Source: Martinezella calliandrae
Lineage (GTDB): Bacteria > Pseudomonadota > Alphaproteobacteria > Rhizobiales > Rhizobiaceae
Direction: 5' to 3'
DNA: 41,097 nt
NCBI RefSeq assembly: GCF_030272695.1
Contig: NZ_JARFYN010000058.1
Location: 1-41,097 of the forward strand
Shown here one piece after another: positions 16,239 to 24,010 of this stretch (position 1 is its first letter; the number at the start of each line of letters is the position of its first letter). The notes beneath the pieces are model-generated. The model saw nothing but the letters and a program-made list of their open reading frames with translations. It was not told the DNA's origin and did not search any database. Position numbers and translations under genes: made by a program.

Positions 16239-16715
16239 CTATGCCGCCCATCGATTACCGAGGGCTATGCCATATTCAACCATTTCACGACCATATTCGA
16301 GCTGCATCTCCTCGAAGCTGCCGAGCCCTGCATCAACATTTCGGCCGGCGCGCTTCAAGGCCATTGCAAGCACGGAAGCGTCCCGAGCTGCCTTTGCCGC
16401 TGCCCCGGCAGTATGGGGGCGCATGACGAATGCAGCGTCTCCAAGGAGACAAGTGCGCCCGAAGACCATGCGCGGAACTTCGACATCAACAATCGTCTGC
16501 AAGAACGGCTCGGGTGTCGCGGCGACAAGCTTTGCCAGCATTGGATGCACCTCACGATGCGCAAGCTCTACGAGCGAACGGATCGATGAAGGCGACGCCT
16601 CCCCTTGGCCCAGGGACGAATGATGCGAACGACCATCCCGATCAATCAGAAGCCTGTCTCGCTCAGTTGCGGCAGCCTTCACGTACCAAACCCAGGATCG
16701 CTCTGATCATCCCGA
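16239..16715 (-). pseudogene. C-terminal remnant of a second FAD aromatic monooxygenase
   Basis: The minus-strand frame begins, after an in-frame stop, with S-W-V-W-Y-V-K, matching the W-V-W-Y segment of the monooxygenase at 13226. It then holds P-E-P-F-L-Q-T-I-V-D-V-E-V-P-R-M, the G-D motif as C-L-L-G-D-A-A-F-V-M-R-P-H-T near the middle, and an intact C-terminus ending at 16239. The FAD-binding N-terminal half is gone. It is a diverged paralogue rather than a copy of the intact gene, and is inverted relative to it. Confidence 0.75.
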
Positions 16716-17271
16716 TCGTCATATCTGTTGCATGCCTATATGGCGTTTCGCGGTAAGGTCGCAAACCTCGAAGTGGATGACACGGGCGAGCCCGCCACGC
16801 GACGCCCGTCAGTGTAGGATCCGGGATCGCACTTGAGCTGATAGTCTCTTGCGAGGGCTCCTGCCGACCTGATGAAAATCCGATTCGCGCCACATAGAAT
16901 TTCCTAAATCCACGACGCTCGTCTCGGGGAATTCGATCAAATAAAACAAACGGCCAGGACCCGAACCTTTGCCCTCAACCATTTGCCCGATCGCCCTCGC
17001 CGTCTCGGCCAAACACCCGAGTTCGATGTGCCATCGTCGAGCCGCAGCGATGTGCTGTGCATCGCGTGTCGTGACGCCGATCACCAGATCGTCAACAGTC
17101 TCAGTCAAAGCATCCGACTAATCGACAAAGCTGCTGACAATTCATCAAGATCGCGGCGACCGATGTTCCTATCGTCAAGCAAAACGAGGCGGGGGATCGA
17201 GATATGCCCGAGAAGATTGACAACCGCGGGGGCGGCAACGTTACCTTTCCGACGGTTCGGTCGCGACGCGC
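16716..17271. other. Region without an assignable gene; possible decayed minus-strand gene
   Basis: 556 bases. On the minus strand two adjoining frames look protein-like: one with V-V-N-L-L-G-H-I-S-I-P-R-L-V-L-L-D-D (about 17240-17105) and, after a shift, one with D-L-V-I-G-V-T-T-R-D-A-Q-H-I-A and later G-P-G-R-L-F-Y-L-I-E-F (about 17100-16890). I cannot name a family for either. The rest shows nothing I can support, including no clear promoter for the cytochrome operon that starts at 17272. Confidence 0.35.
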
Positions 17272-18570
17272 GTGAGTTTCTCTTGGATATTTCGCCGGCG
17301 CACGCTTGGGGGCGCCGCCGCTGCCGGATTGGGCGGAGCGTTGGCTGCACTTGCGCTGGCATGGCGGCCTGTGATTGCGCCGATCCCCGTCCCGCCACCA
17401 TCATCCTTCAGCACTGACCAGGTTGCTCGCGGCGCGACGCTCGCGGACATCGGCGATTGCTCCGTCTGTCACACAGCGGAGGGTGGGCGTCCGCTTGCCG
17501 GCGGACGGCCCCTGGCGACCCCGTTTGGCGTTCTCTATTCCGACAATTTGACGCCGGACCCGGACACCGGCATCGGCCACTGGTCGCCGGAGGCGTTCAA
17601 GCGCGCTATGAAGGACGGCATCGGCCGTGACGGAGCCCATCTCTATCCGGCATTGCCGTATGAGCATTTCACTCATGTGACCGATGCCGACCTCGACGCG
17701 CTCTACGCCTTCCTGATGACCCGACAACCAGTTCACGCCGAAGCGCCGGCCAACAGGTTGATCCCACCGCTAGGTTTTCGGCCGCTCCTGGCGGGGTGGA
17801 AGCTGCTGTTCCTGCACAAAGGGCCCGTGCCATTCGATCCAAGCCATTCTGCTGAATGGAACCGTGGCGCCTATCTGACCGAAGGCTTCGCCCATTGCGG
17901 CGCGTGCCACACGCCCCGCAATTTGGCCGGCGGCGAGGAAGGGTCCAGGGCATACGGTGGCGGTGTCGCAGAAGGCTGGCGCGCGACAGCGCTGGACGCG
18001 TCCAATCCCGCAGCGCGGGCTTGGACCCGCGACGCACTTTACACTTACCTCGCAACCGGAATCTCGCCGGATCATAGTGCCGCGGCTGGACCAATGGGCC
18101 CTGTGATCAAGGGCTTGTCCACAGCGCCAGAGGCTGATGTCAGGGCTATTGCCACCTATATCGCATCCAAGATGCTCGGGCGGGAGGCCGCCGAGCCATC
18201 ACCGACCCTGATCGACAACACGGCTGCGGCGGCCAAGGCCTATACTGCGGGCGCGACACTGTTCGCAGGCGCTTGCGCCGGCTGTCACAGTCAGGGCGCG
18301 CCGATGCTGGGCCAAGGGCGTCCATCACTTAGCCTTGCCAGCAATCTGGGCGACGGCGACCCGACCAGTGCCATCCAGGACTTGTTGCAGGGGATTGAAC
18401 CGCCGGTCGCCGGGCGTGGCCCCAAGATGCCAGGTTTCGCCGACAGTCTGACCGATGCCCAGGTGGCGGAGGTGCTCGCATATATCCGCGCTCGCTACAC
18501 CAATCGTCCGGCTTGGCCGGGGCTGGAGAAAGCCGTGCGCGTCACGCGCAAGGAGGGCGCCGAGCCATGA
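17272..18570 (+). CDS. Triheme cytochrome c subunit of a periplasmic Mo dehydrogenase
   Basis: 432 residues with a basic N-terminus and one hydrophobic segment (about 12-30), probably an uncleaved membrane anchor or signal peptide. Three c-type haem motifs are present: C-S-V-C-H (63-67), C-G-A-C-H (209-213) and C-A-G-C-H (335-339), each at the start of a cytochrome c domain. This three-domain layout is that of the electron-transfer subunit of membrane-bound alcohol and aldehyde dehydrogenases and of nicotinate-dehydrogenase-like complexes. It passes electrons from the Mo subunit to ubiquinone or a terminal oxidase. The start is a GTG at 17272. The gene overlaps the next by 4 bases. Confidence 0.88.
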   Translation: MSFSWIFRRRTLGGAAAAGLGGALAALALAWRPVIAPIPVPPPSSFSTDQVARGATLADIGDCSVCHTAEGGRPLAGGRPLATPFGVLYSDNLTPDPDTGIGHWSPEAFKRAMKDGIGRDGAHLYPALPYEHFTHVTDADLDALYAFLMTRQPVHAEAPANRLIPPLGFRPLLAGWKLLFLHKGPVPFDPSHSAEWNRGAYLTEGFAHCGACHTPRNLAGGEEGSRAYGGGVAEGWRATALDASNPAARAWTRDALYTYLATGISPDHSAAAGPMGPVIKGLSTAPEADVRAIATYIASKMLGREAAEPSPTLIDNTAAAAKAYTAGATLFAGACAGCHSQGAPMLGQGRPSLSLASNLGDGDPTSAIQDLLQGIEPPVAGRGPKMPGFADSLTDAQVAEVLAYIRARYTNRPAWPGLEKAVRVTRKEGAEP

Positions 18571-19049
18571 GCTTTCGCATCAACGTAAATGGCAACGATC
18601 ACCAGATCGACGCCGATCCGGAAACGCCACTTCTCTACGTGCTCCGCGACGAGCTTCAGTTGAACGGGGCGAAATACGGTTGCGGCCTCGGCCAATGCGG
18701 AGCCTGCACGGTCCAACTCGACGGCAACGCCGTCTTCTCCTGTGTCACACCGGTGATCGCGGTCGTGAACCGCAAGGTTCGGACCGTCGAGGGATTGGGC
18801 TCGATCGACAAGATGAGCCCTCTGCAACGTGCATTTGCCGACGAACAAGCAGCCCAATGCGGATATTGCATAGCCGGAATGATCATGCGCGCTCAGGCTC
18901 TGCTCGACCTCATCCCCAAGCCAGACGAGACACAGATCCGGCGACACATGCAGACCAACCTCTGCCGCTGTGGCACCCATATGCGCATCCTGCGGGCTGT
19001 GCGACGGGCGGCCGGTCTTCGCGTCGACGGACACGCAGCGCATGAGTGA
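18567..19049 (+). CDS. [2Fe-2S] subunit of the molybdenum hydroxylase
   Basis: 160 residues, the usual length. The plant-ferredoxin-like first cluster is held by Cys39, Cys44, Cys47 and Cys59. The second cluster in the four-helix domain is held by Cys98, Cys101, Cys133 and Cys135 (C-G-Y-C and C-R-C). The family Q-C-G-Y-C-I-A-G-M motif near 97-105 is intact. It carries electrons from the Mo-pterin site to the cytochrome c subunit. Start ATG overlaps the cytochrome stop as ATGA. An earlier in-frame start would lie inside the cytochrome gene. There is no Tat signal, so it presumably moves through Tat bound to the large subunit. Confidence 0.92.
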   Translation: MSFRINVNGNDHQIDADPETPLLYVLRDELQLNGAKYGCGLGQCGACTVQLDGNAVFSCVTPVIAVVNRKVRTVEGLGSIDKMSPLQRAFADEQAAQCGYCIAGMIMRAQALLDLIPKPDETQIRRHMQTNLCRCGTHMRILRAVRRAAGLRVDGHAAHE

Positions 19050-21312
19050 GCCCCTTCGACCCACGATCCTTTCGCGCCGGCAGGCCCTCGCCGCGGGCGG
19101 CCTACTCGTTGTCTTTGGCTTCTCCTCGCGCGCCTTGGCTGAAACGTCGGGTGGTGGCGAAGGGGGCCCGGCCCCTAAGGCGGTCCGCCCCGACCTGCCC
19201 GGTAGCCTGAAGGGCACGCCGGTGCTCGATGCTTGGATTCACATCGCTCCCGATGGCGGGGCCACGGTCTTTTCCGGCAAGGCAGAGTTGGGCCAGGGGA
19301 TCCGCACGGCGCTGCTTCAGGTCGCGGCGGAGGAACTCGATTTGCCTCCCGGTGTCATCACGTTCACCACCGCCGACACCGCCCTGACTCCTGACGAAGG
19401 CCTCACGGCAGGCAGCCATTCTATGCAGGAAGGCGGTGTGGCGCTCGCGAACGCCGGCGCGAACGTTCGAATGCTGCTGACGCAGGCTGCCGCGCGCCAA
19501 TGGGGACTCGCCCCCGACCAACTTACCACGACCGGCGACGGACATGTCGCCGCACCGGACGGGCGGCGGCTAGGCTACGGCCCGTTGGCCGCGTCGTTGT
19601 CGCTGCACGTCGAGGCGGTCGCCGATGCGCCGCGGCGCGATCCGGCACACTACCGGACCCTGGGGCGCAACCTGCCGCGTGTGGACATTCCGGCCAAGCT
19701 GACGGGCGGCGAGGCCTTTCTGCAGGATATTCGGCTTCCCGGCATGCTGCACGCGCGGGTCGTTCGGGGTCCTAGCTACGGCACCCGGCTGACAAAGCCG
19801 AACCTCGCTGCCGCGCGCCAGATGACTGGCGTGGTCGCCGTCATCCAGAACGGCGAGTTCGCCGCGGTGGTGGCCAAGAAGGAGTGGCAAGCTATTCAGG
19901 CGATGCGGGTCGCCCAGGATTCCGACTACGTCCGCACACGACCGCCTCTGCCGATGGCCGATGGTCCCCACCACCTGCAAACCCTGCCTCGGCGTGAGAT
20001 CACCGTGCTGAAAACCAACGACGGGGCCCTGCCCGCTGCCCATACGTTACGCGCGACCTATAGTCGTCCCTGGTACAGCCACGGCTCGATCGGTCCGTCC
20101 TGTGCGGTGGCGCTGGCGAAGGACGGCGGCCTCACGTTGTGGTCGCATAGCCAGGGCGTGTTCGACATGCATCGCGCCATCGCAGAGCTCGTTGGGCTAC
20201 CGCCCGAGAAGGTGCGCTGCATCCACACACCGGGCTCCGGCTGCTACGGCCAGAACGGCGCTGACGATGTGACTGCCGAGGCCGCATTGATCGCAATGAA
20301 GCTCCCCGGACAGCCGATCCGGCTTCAGTGGATGCGCGAGCAAGAGTTCGGTTGGGAACCTTGCGGGTGCGCCATGGTGACAAACGTCGACGCGGCAATC
20401 GACGCCAATGGGCGCATCTCCCGCTGGACTTATGAGGTCTGGAGCAACTCCCATAACAATCGGGCAGTCAAAGCCGGCGGCTACGCGGTCGCCCAGCAGA
20501 TCGATCCGCCGCTGGCAATGCAGCCCCCCGAGCCGATTCCGATGCCGGAGGGCGACGGCGACCGCAACGCCAATCCGCTATACGTCTTCCCCAACATGGA
20601 CGTCCGCTATCATTTCATTGCCGAAGCGCCGCTTCGGGTCTCGGCACTGCGGTCACTTGGCGCCCACCTGAACATCTTCAGTCTCGAAAGCATGCTGGAC
20701 GAATTGGCGCTCGTCGCTGGCGTCGATCCCCTCACTTTCCGGCTGAACCATATGAAGGACGAGCGCGCGCGCGCCGTGATGCAGGCGGCGACCGACCGGT
20801 TCGGCTGGTCGAGCCGACCCCGCGGTGACGGACGCCGGGGCTGTGGTATGGCCTTCGCCCAATACAAGAATATTGGGGCCTATTGCGCTATCGCACTGGA
20901 GATCGAGGTCGAGCGCGAGACCGGCGCCATCACAGTCCATCGCGTCAATGCCGCAGTCGATGCAGGCCAACCGGCCAATCCCGACGGCATCCGCAACCAG
21001 GTCGAAGGTGGGATTATCCAGTCGCTCAGCTGGGCCGCAATCGAGGCGGTCACTTATGACGCGTCCAAACGGACCAGTTTCGATTGGGGCAGCTATCCGA
21101 TCGCCCGCTTTACCGAAATGCCAGGATCCATCGACGTACAGGTCATGGACCGGCCAGGTCTGCCCTTCATCGGGGCTGGCGAAACCGCACAGGCCCCGGC
21201 ATCGGCGGCGTTAGCGAACGCTTTGGCCGATGCGATCGGCGTTCGGCTTCGCGATATGCCGCTGACAGCTATGAAAGTAAAAGCGGCCATTGGCGTATTA
21301 GGAGAACGCTAG
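19042..21312 (+). CDS. Molybdopterin-binding catalytic subunit of a xanthine-oxidase-family dehydrogenase (IorB/AldH-like)
   Basis: 756 residues. It starts at ATG 19042, overlapping the [2Fe-2S] gene by 8 bases. The N-terminus has L-S-R-R-Q-A-L-A-A-G-G followed by a hydrophobic stretch, a clear twin-arginine signal. The body has the xanthine-oxidase-family substrate and Mo domains: G-Q-G-I-R-T-A-L near 90, R-V-V-R-G-P-S-Y-G near 238, G-C-Y-G-Q-N-G-A-D-D near 405, and the catalytic-glutamate region G-A-G-E-T-A-Q-A-P near 715. Such three-subunit complexes oxidise aldehydes or N-heterocycles (isoquinoline, nicotinate) in the periplasm. The monooxygenase nearby makes an N-heterocycle plausible but not shown. 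Confidence 0.9.
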   Translation: MSEPLRPTILSRRQALAAGGLLVVFGFSSRALAETSGGGEGGPAPKAVRPDLPGSLKGTPVLDAWIHIAPDGGATVFSGKAELGQGIRTALLQVAAEELDLPPGVITFTTADTALTPDEGLTAGSHSMQEGGVALANAGANVRMLLTQAAARQWGLAPDQLTTTGDGHVAAPDGRRLGYGPLAASLSLHVEAVADAPRRDPAHYRTLGRNLPRVDIPAKLTGGEAFLQDIRLPGMLHARVVRGPSYGTRLTKPNLAAARQMTGVVAVIQNGEFAAVVAKKEWQAIQAMRVAQDSDYVRTRPPLPMADGPHHLQTLPRREITVLKTNDGALPAAHTLRATYSRPWYSHGSIGPSCAVALAKDGGLTLWSHSQGVFDMHRAIAELVGLPPEKVRCIHTPGSGCYGQNGADDVTAEAALIAMKLPGQPIRLQWMREQEFGWEPCGCAMVTNVDAAIDANGRISRWTYEVWSNSHNNRAVKAGGYAVAQQIDPPLAMQPPEPIPMPEGDGDRNANPLYVFPNMDVRYHFIAEAPLRVSALRSLGAHLNIFSLESMLDELALVAGVDPLTFRLNHMKDERARAVMQAATDRFGWSSRPRGDGRRGCGMAFAQYKNIGAYCAIALEIEVERETGAITVHRVNAAVDAGQPANPDGIRNQVEGGIIQSLSWAAIEAVTYDASKRTSFDWGSYPIARFTEMPGSIDVQVMDRPGLPFIGAGETAQAPASAALANALADAIGVRLRDMPLTAMKVKAAIGVLGER

Positions 21313-21450
21313 GCCAAAGACGCGCGTGAATAGGCTCCAGAGCGGTGGTCGTCGGCGTCTCTCAATCTCAAACGCCTTGTAGTTGCGTATCTATCGTGAA
21401 CGCGAAACCCGTGACGCTGCCGTATTCGTTCCAAGTCAGGCCGAACCATA

Positions 21451-21975
21451 ATGACCGCTGTGTCGAAAAGCATCGCTGCGTCTCCTAAGCAGCTTCTGCC
21501 ATAGCTTGTCGCGGTGGCCTTCTTCATGGGGTCGCTGGACACGACAATTTTGAACACAGCGGTTCCGGTCATCGCCAGGGCGCTCAGCGTGACCCCGCTG
21601 GCGGTGAAATCGGTGTTGGCGAGCTACGCTTTGAGCCTAGCCGCCTTTATTCCGTTATGTGGATGGATGGCTGACCGTTTTGGCACCCGCCTGGTATTTG
21701 CCTCGGCCATTGCCGTCTTCACCATGGGTTCTGCGCTCTGCGGGCTCACGACCGACATGCAGGCTTTGGTGCTCAGCCGCGTCCTGCAAGGCGCCGGCGG
21801 CGCGATGATGGTGCCGGTTGGCCGCATTACGCTGGAAAAGACGTTTCCACGATCCGAACTCGTCAAAGCCATGAGCTTTGTTGCGATTCCCGGGCTCGTT
21901 GGCCCCATGCTCGGCCCGCTCGTTGGCGGCGCCATCGTCAGCTATTTCCATTGGCGCGCAATTTTCCGGCATTAG
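21451..21975 (+). pseudogene. MFS multidrug transporter (EmrB/QacA-like), broken at both ends
   Basis: ATG at 21451 opens a frame that hits TAG at 21502 after 17 codons. The same frame then continues with V-A-V-A-F-F-M-G-S-L-D-T-T-I-L-N-T-A, the D-T-T-I-V-N-A-type motif of the 14-helix drug:H+ antiporters. G-W-M-A-D-R-F-G-T-R (the MFS loop 2-3 motif) and S-R-V-L-Q-G-A-G-G-A-M-M-V-P (motif C region) follow. It ends abruptly after H-W-R-A-I-F at 21969, where homologues continue W-I-N. Only about four of fourteen helices remain. The sharp 3' end suggests insertion of other DNA at about 21970. Confidence 0.8.
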
Positions 21976-22136
21976 GTAGCAAAAACCACCGAAAGCGGAC
22001 TACATATTTGAATTAATGGGTTATTTCACTACGCGTTTTCACAGCGCCCGGTGCGCGTATGCGTTGTCAGTTTGATAGTGGTTGCGCGAAAAGGGTTGTC
22101 TCGGGCACGCGACTTTCTTTCGGCGTGTTTTTCTTG

Positions 22137-22165
22137 TTGAAATTTACGAAGAACTTCGTATATTG
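22137..22165 (+). promoter_or_regulatory. Promoter with overlapping operator for the MqsRA-like pair
   Basis: A -35 box TTGAAA (22137-22142) is followed after 16 bases by a -10 box TATATT (22159-22164). TACGAAG (22145-22151) and CTTCGTA (22154-22160) form a perfect 7-bp dyad around AA, covering the spacer and the edge of the -10. A repressor bound there would block polymerase, as in other autoregulated toxin-antitoxin operons. The start codon is at 22174. Confidence 0.65.
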
Positions 22166-22173
22166 AGGACGAA

Positions 22174-22464
22174 ATGGCTTTCAAGGGCGTCACGTTTCGC
22201 GTCATCAAGGCACTGAAGGAGGGTACTTATCAGCATGCGGCTCGTGGGAGCATCGAGGACAAGAATGCCTTGATGACTGGCGATATTTCCCCCGAGGACC
22301 TGATAAAGATCATCGACAGGTGCAATGGTACGCATCATGAAAGTTCTGAACACCATGAGTTCAAGGGTGTTGAAGTACATATCCTCAAACGAGATGGCTG
22401 GTACATAAAATTCTATTTCGTTGATCCGGACACGGTCTTCATAAGTGTACATCCATCAAGGTAG
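22174..22464 (+). CDS. MqsR-like toxin (predicted mRNA interferase)
   Basis: 96 residues. No strong sequence match is visible, but the order of features follows MqsR: a basic N-terminus (F-R-V-I-K-A-L-K-E-G), a stretch with A-L-M-T-G-D-I-S-P-E-D-L-I-K-I-I, an F/Y-x-S-containing turn region replaced here by H-H-E-S-S-E-H-H, then V-E-V-H-I-L, Y-I-K-F-Y-F-V and V-F-I-S-V-H. In MqsR the last strands V-Y-L-K-I and I-V-S-F occupy the same places. The toxin gene comes first and the zinc-finger protein second, 6 bases apart, the reverse of most pairs but the same as mqsRA. Lower GC than its surroundings. GAGG precedes the ATG by about 6 bases. Confidence 0.6.
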   Translation: MAFKGVTFRVIKALKEGTYQHAARGSIEDKNALMTGDISPEDLIKIIDRCNGTHHESSEHHEFKGVEVHILKRDGWYIKFYFVDPDTVFISVHPSR

Positions 22465-22470
22465 GCGAAC

Positions 22471-23088
22471 ATGAAAATCTGGTATGCTGGAGATAAGAGC
22501 AAAGCGCTCTGTGAAAAATGCCGGAAAGTTGTTGCGACGACTTTCGACTACCACGACGTGCCTTTCGAAAGCGGAATCGGCGTAGCGAAGCAGATCATGG
22601 CGGCAACCTGCGACGAGTGTGGTACCGTTGTGGCTATCCCGCCGCAGTCGACGCCAGCAATCCGTGTTGCTCGTGAGATTGCCTCCAGACCCCTGGAAGT
22701 GGTTATGGCTGCGCCTTTTATGGATACGTTGGACCTAGCGTCCTATCGGATCGATCCTTCGGCTGGCGTGATACTTCGAAAGTCACTGATCGCATACTTC
22801 GTGCACAGGTCTGTAAACGACGATTCGTTGGTGGAGAGGCTTCGCAGAAACGCAGAGCTTCATCGCGAGAAATGGAGAAGCTGGCACGATACACCGTCGA
22901 AGCGGCTTTCGATGAAAGTGACCCCACGCGTTGGCGACGAGTTTGACGAACTCGTCAAGAAGAGTGCGCTGAATAAGACAACGTTGGTCAAGTCCATCGT
23001 AATGGATATTGCCTCTGAAATCGTTGAACCTGAAGAACCCCGAATGATGCCCGAGTTGCGCAGGATGGCTGCGGCGCTTGCTGCGTAG
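22471..23088 (+). CDS. Zinc-finger antitoxin-like protein (YgiT-type N-terminus) with a ribbon-helix-helix-like tail
   Basis: 205 residues. Residues 14-50 hold two C-x2-C pairs (Cys14/17, Cys47/50) spaced as in the zinc-binding N-domain of MqsA/YgiT, followed by the V-V-A-I-P-P-Q-S-T turn. Where MqsA continues with an XRE helix-turn-helix, this protein has about 90 residues of unknown type (with D-T-L-D-L-A-S-Y-R-I-D). It ends in K-R-L-S-M-K-V-T-P-R-V-G-D-E-F-D-E-L-V-K (about 146-165) and a second helix, which looks like a ribbon-helix-helix/Arc-type strand and helices. It should bind the toxin through the zinc domain and the 22145-22160 dyad through the tail. Length is about 1.5 times that of MqsA. 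Confidence 0.6.
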   Translation: MKIWYAGDKSKALCEKCRKVVATTFDYHDVPFESGIGVAKQIMAATCDECGTVVAIPPQSTPAIRVAREIASRPLEVVMAAPFMDTLDLASYRIDPSAGVILRKSLIAYFVHRSVNDDSLVERLRRNAELHREKWRSWHDTPSKRLSMKVTPRVGDEFDELVKKSALNKTTLVKSIVMDIASEIVEPEEPRMMPELRRMAAALAA

Positions 23089-23099
23089 GGCCAAGCCCG

Positions 23100-23309
23100 T
23101 TAACCATCTGCTTCTCCTCCGATGGACTCCTCATAGGATTCCAGGTAAGAACCTGGGTCATGTTCAGGATGATGCGCATACAGCTCTAATATTCCAGCGG
23201 TCGTGATTGGCCGCCGTTCTGCTGTGTCTGTCGTCGATTTCTGGAGCCTGAACATGACCTTCAACGCCATCGCCTTTGCCGCCATTCCCCTCCGCCCCCA
23301 CGCTTCCAT
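23100..23309 (-). CDS. Small protein of unknown function, divergent from the IS1595 transposase
   Basis: 69 residues from ATG 23309, with AGGAGG 12-17 bases upstream. It reads MEAWGRRGMAAKAMALK, then F-R-L-Q-K-S-T-T-D-T-A-E-R-R-P-I-T-T-A-G-I-L-E-L-Y-A-H-H-P-E-H-D-P, and ends in an acidic tail. Base composition and lack of stops suggest a real gene. I do not recognise the family. It lies between the antitoxin-like gene (convergent, 11 bases away) and the transposase (divergent, 75 bases away), so it may belong to the insertion sequence or to the TA pair. Confidence 0.45.
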   Translation of the reverse strand: MEAWGRRGMAAKAMALKVMFRLQKSTTDTAERRPITTAGILELYAHHPEHDPGSYLESYEESIGGEADG

Positions 23310-23383
23310 GTTGGCTGTCACCTCCTTGGGCGGGGGCTTGGAAATACGCCCGACCTTACTCCGGATTGTGGAGGGGTTGAGCC

Positions 23384-23980
23384 ATGGCGAACCCCGACGA
23401 CACGCCCAAGGGCCAGCATTTTCTGCTCTCACCAGAGTGCCGAACGCTGACGGTGTTCGATCTCGCCAAGATGCGGGATACGACTGCCAACAACGGGTTT
23501 AAGCGCCTGCGCTGGCACGAGACAGAGGGCGAGCCTTACTGCCCAAAGTGCGGAACGTTGCGGTGCCACACGATGAGCCGCAACCGCTTCAAATGCACCG
23601 AGAAGACCTGCAAGGCGGTGTTCAGCGTCACCTCAGGCCCAGTGTTCCATGCACGCAAGCTGAGCTTCAAAAAGATGCTCATCGCCATCTGTTTCTCGGC
23701 GAACTCGGTGAAAGGCAAGGCGGCGCTCCAGCTCTCGCGCGAGATCGGCGTCCAATACAAGACCGCATGGGTCCTCCTGATGAAGCTGCGCGAGGCCATC
23801 GCATGGCGCAGGGAGGGGATGGTGCTCGATGGCGAGGTCGAAATTGACGGCAAGTACGCTGGCGGCCACATCCACCCAAACCGGCCCACTGAGGCCTGTA
23901 ACTGGCGTCAATTCATGCTCGGCGAGTATCCCATTACGAAGCCTCGGCAGACACGAAACGGCGAGCCGGGTACCCAATGA
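23384..23980 (+). pseudogene. IS1595-family (ISXO2-like) transposase, C-terminally truncated
   Basis: The frame from ATG 23384 has the N-terminal zinc ribbon (C-P-K-C-G-T-L near 47, then C-T-E-K-T-C-K) and a helical domain with S-V-K-G-K-A-A-L-Q-L-S-R-E-I-G. The first catalytic Asp is in V-E-I-D-G-K-Y-A-G-G-H near 150. ISXO2-like enzymes are about 300-330 residues with two further acidic catalytic positions. Here the family sequence ends just after G-G-H-I at about 23885, and the last 30 codons are unrelated. It cannot be an active transposase. The element's right end has been lost, probably by a rearrangement before the SDR gene at 24011. Confidence 0.85.
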
Positions 23981-24010
23981 TCGCAACACCGAGAAGGCAC
24001 ACCATTCACG

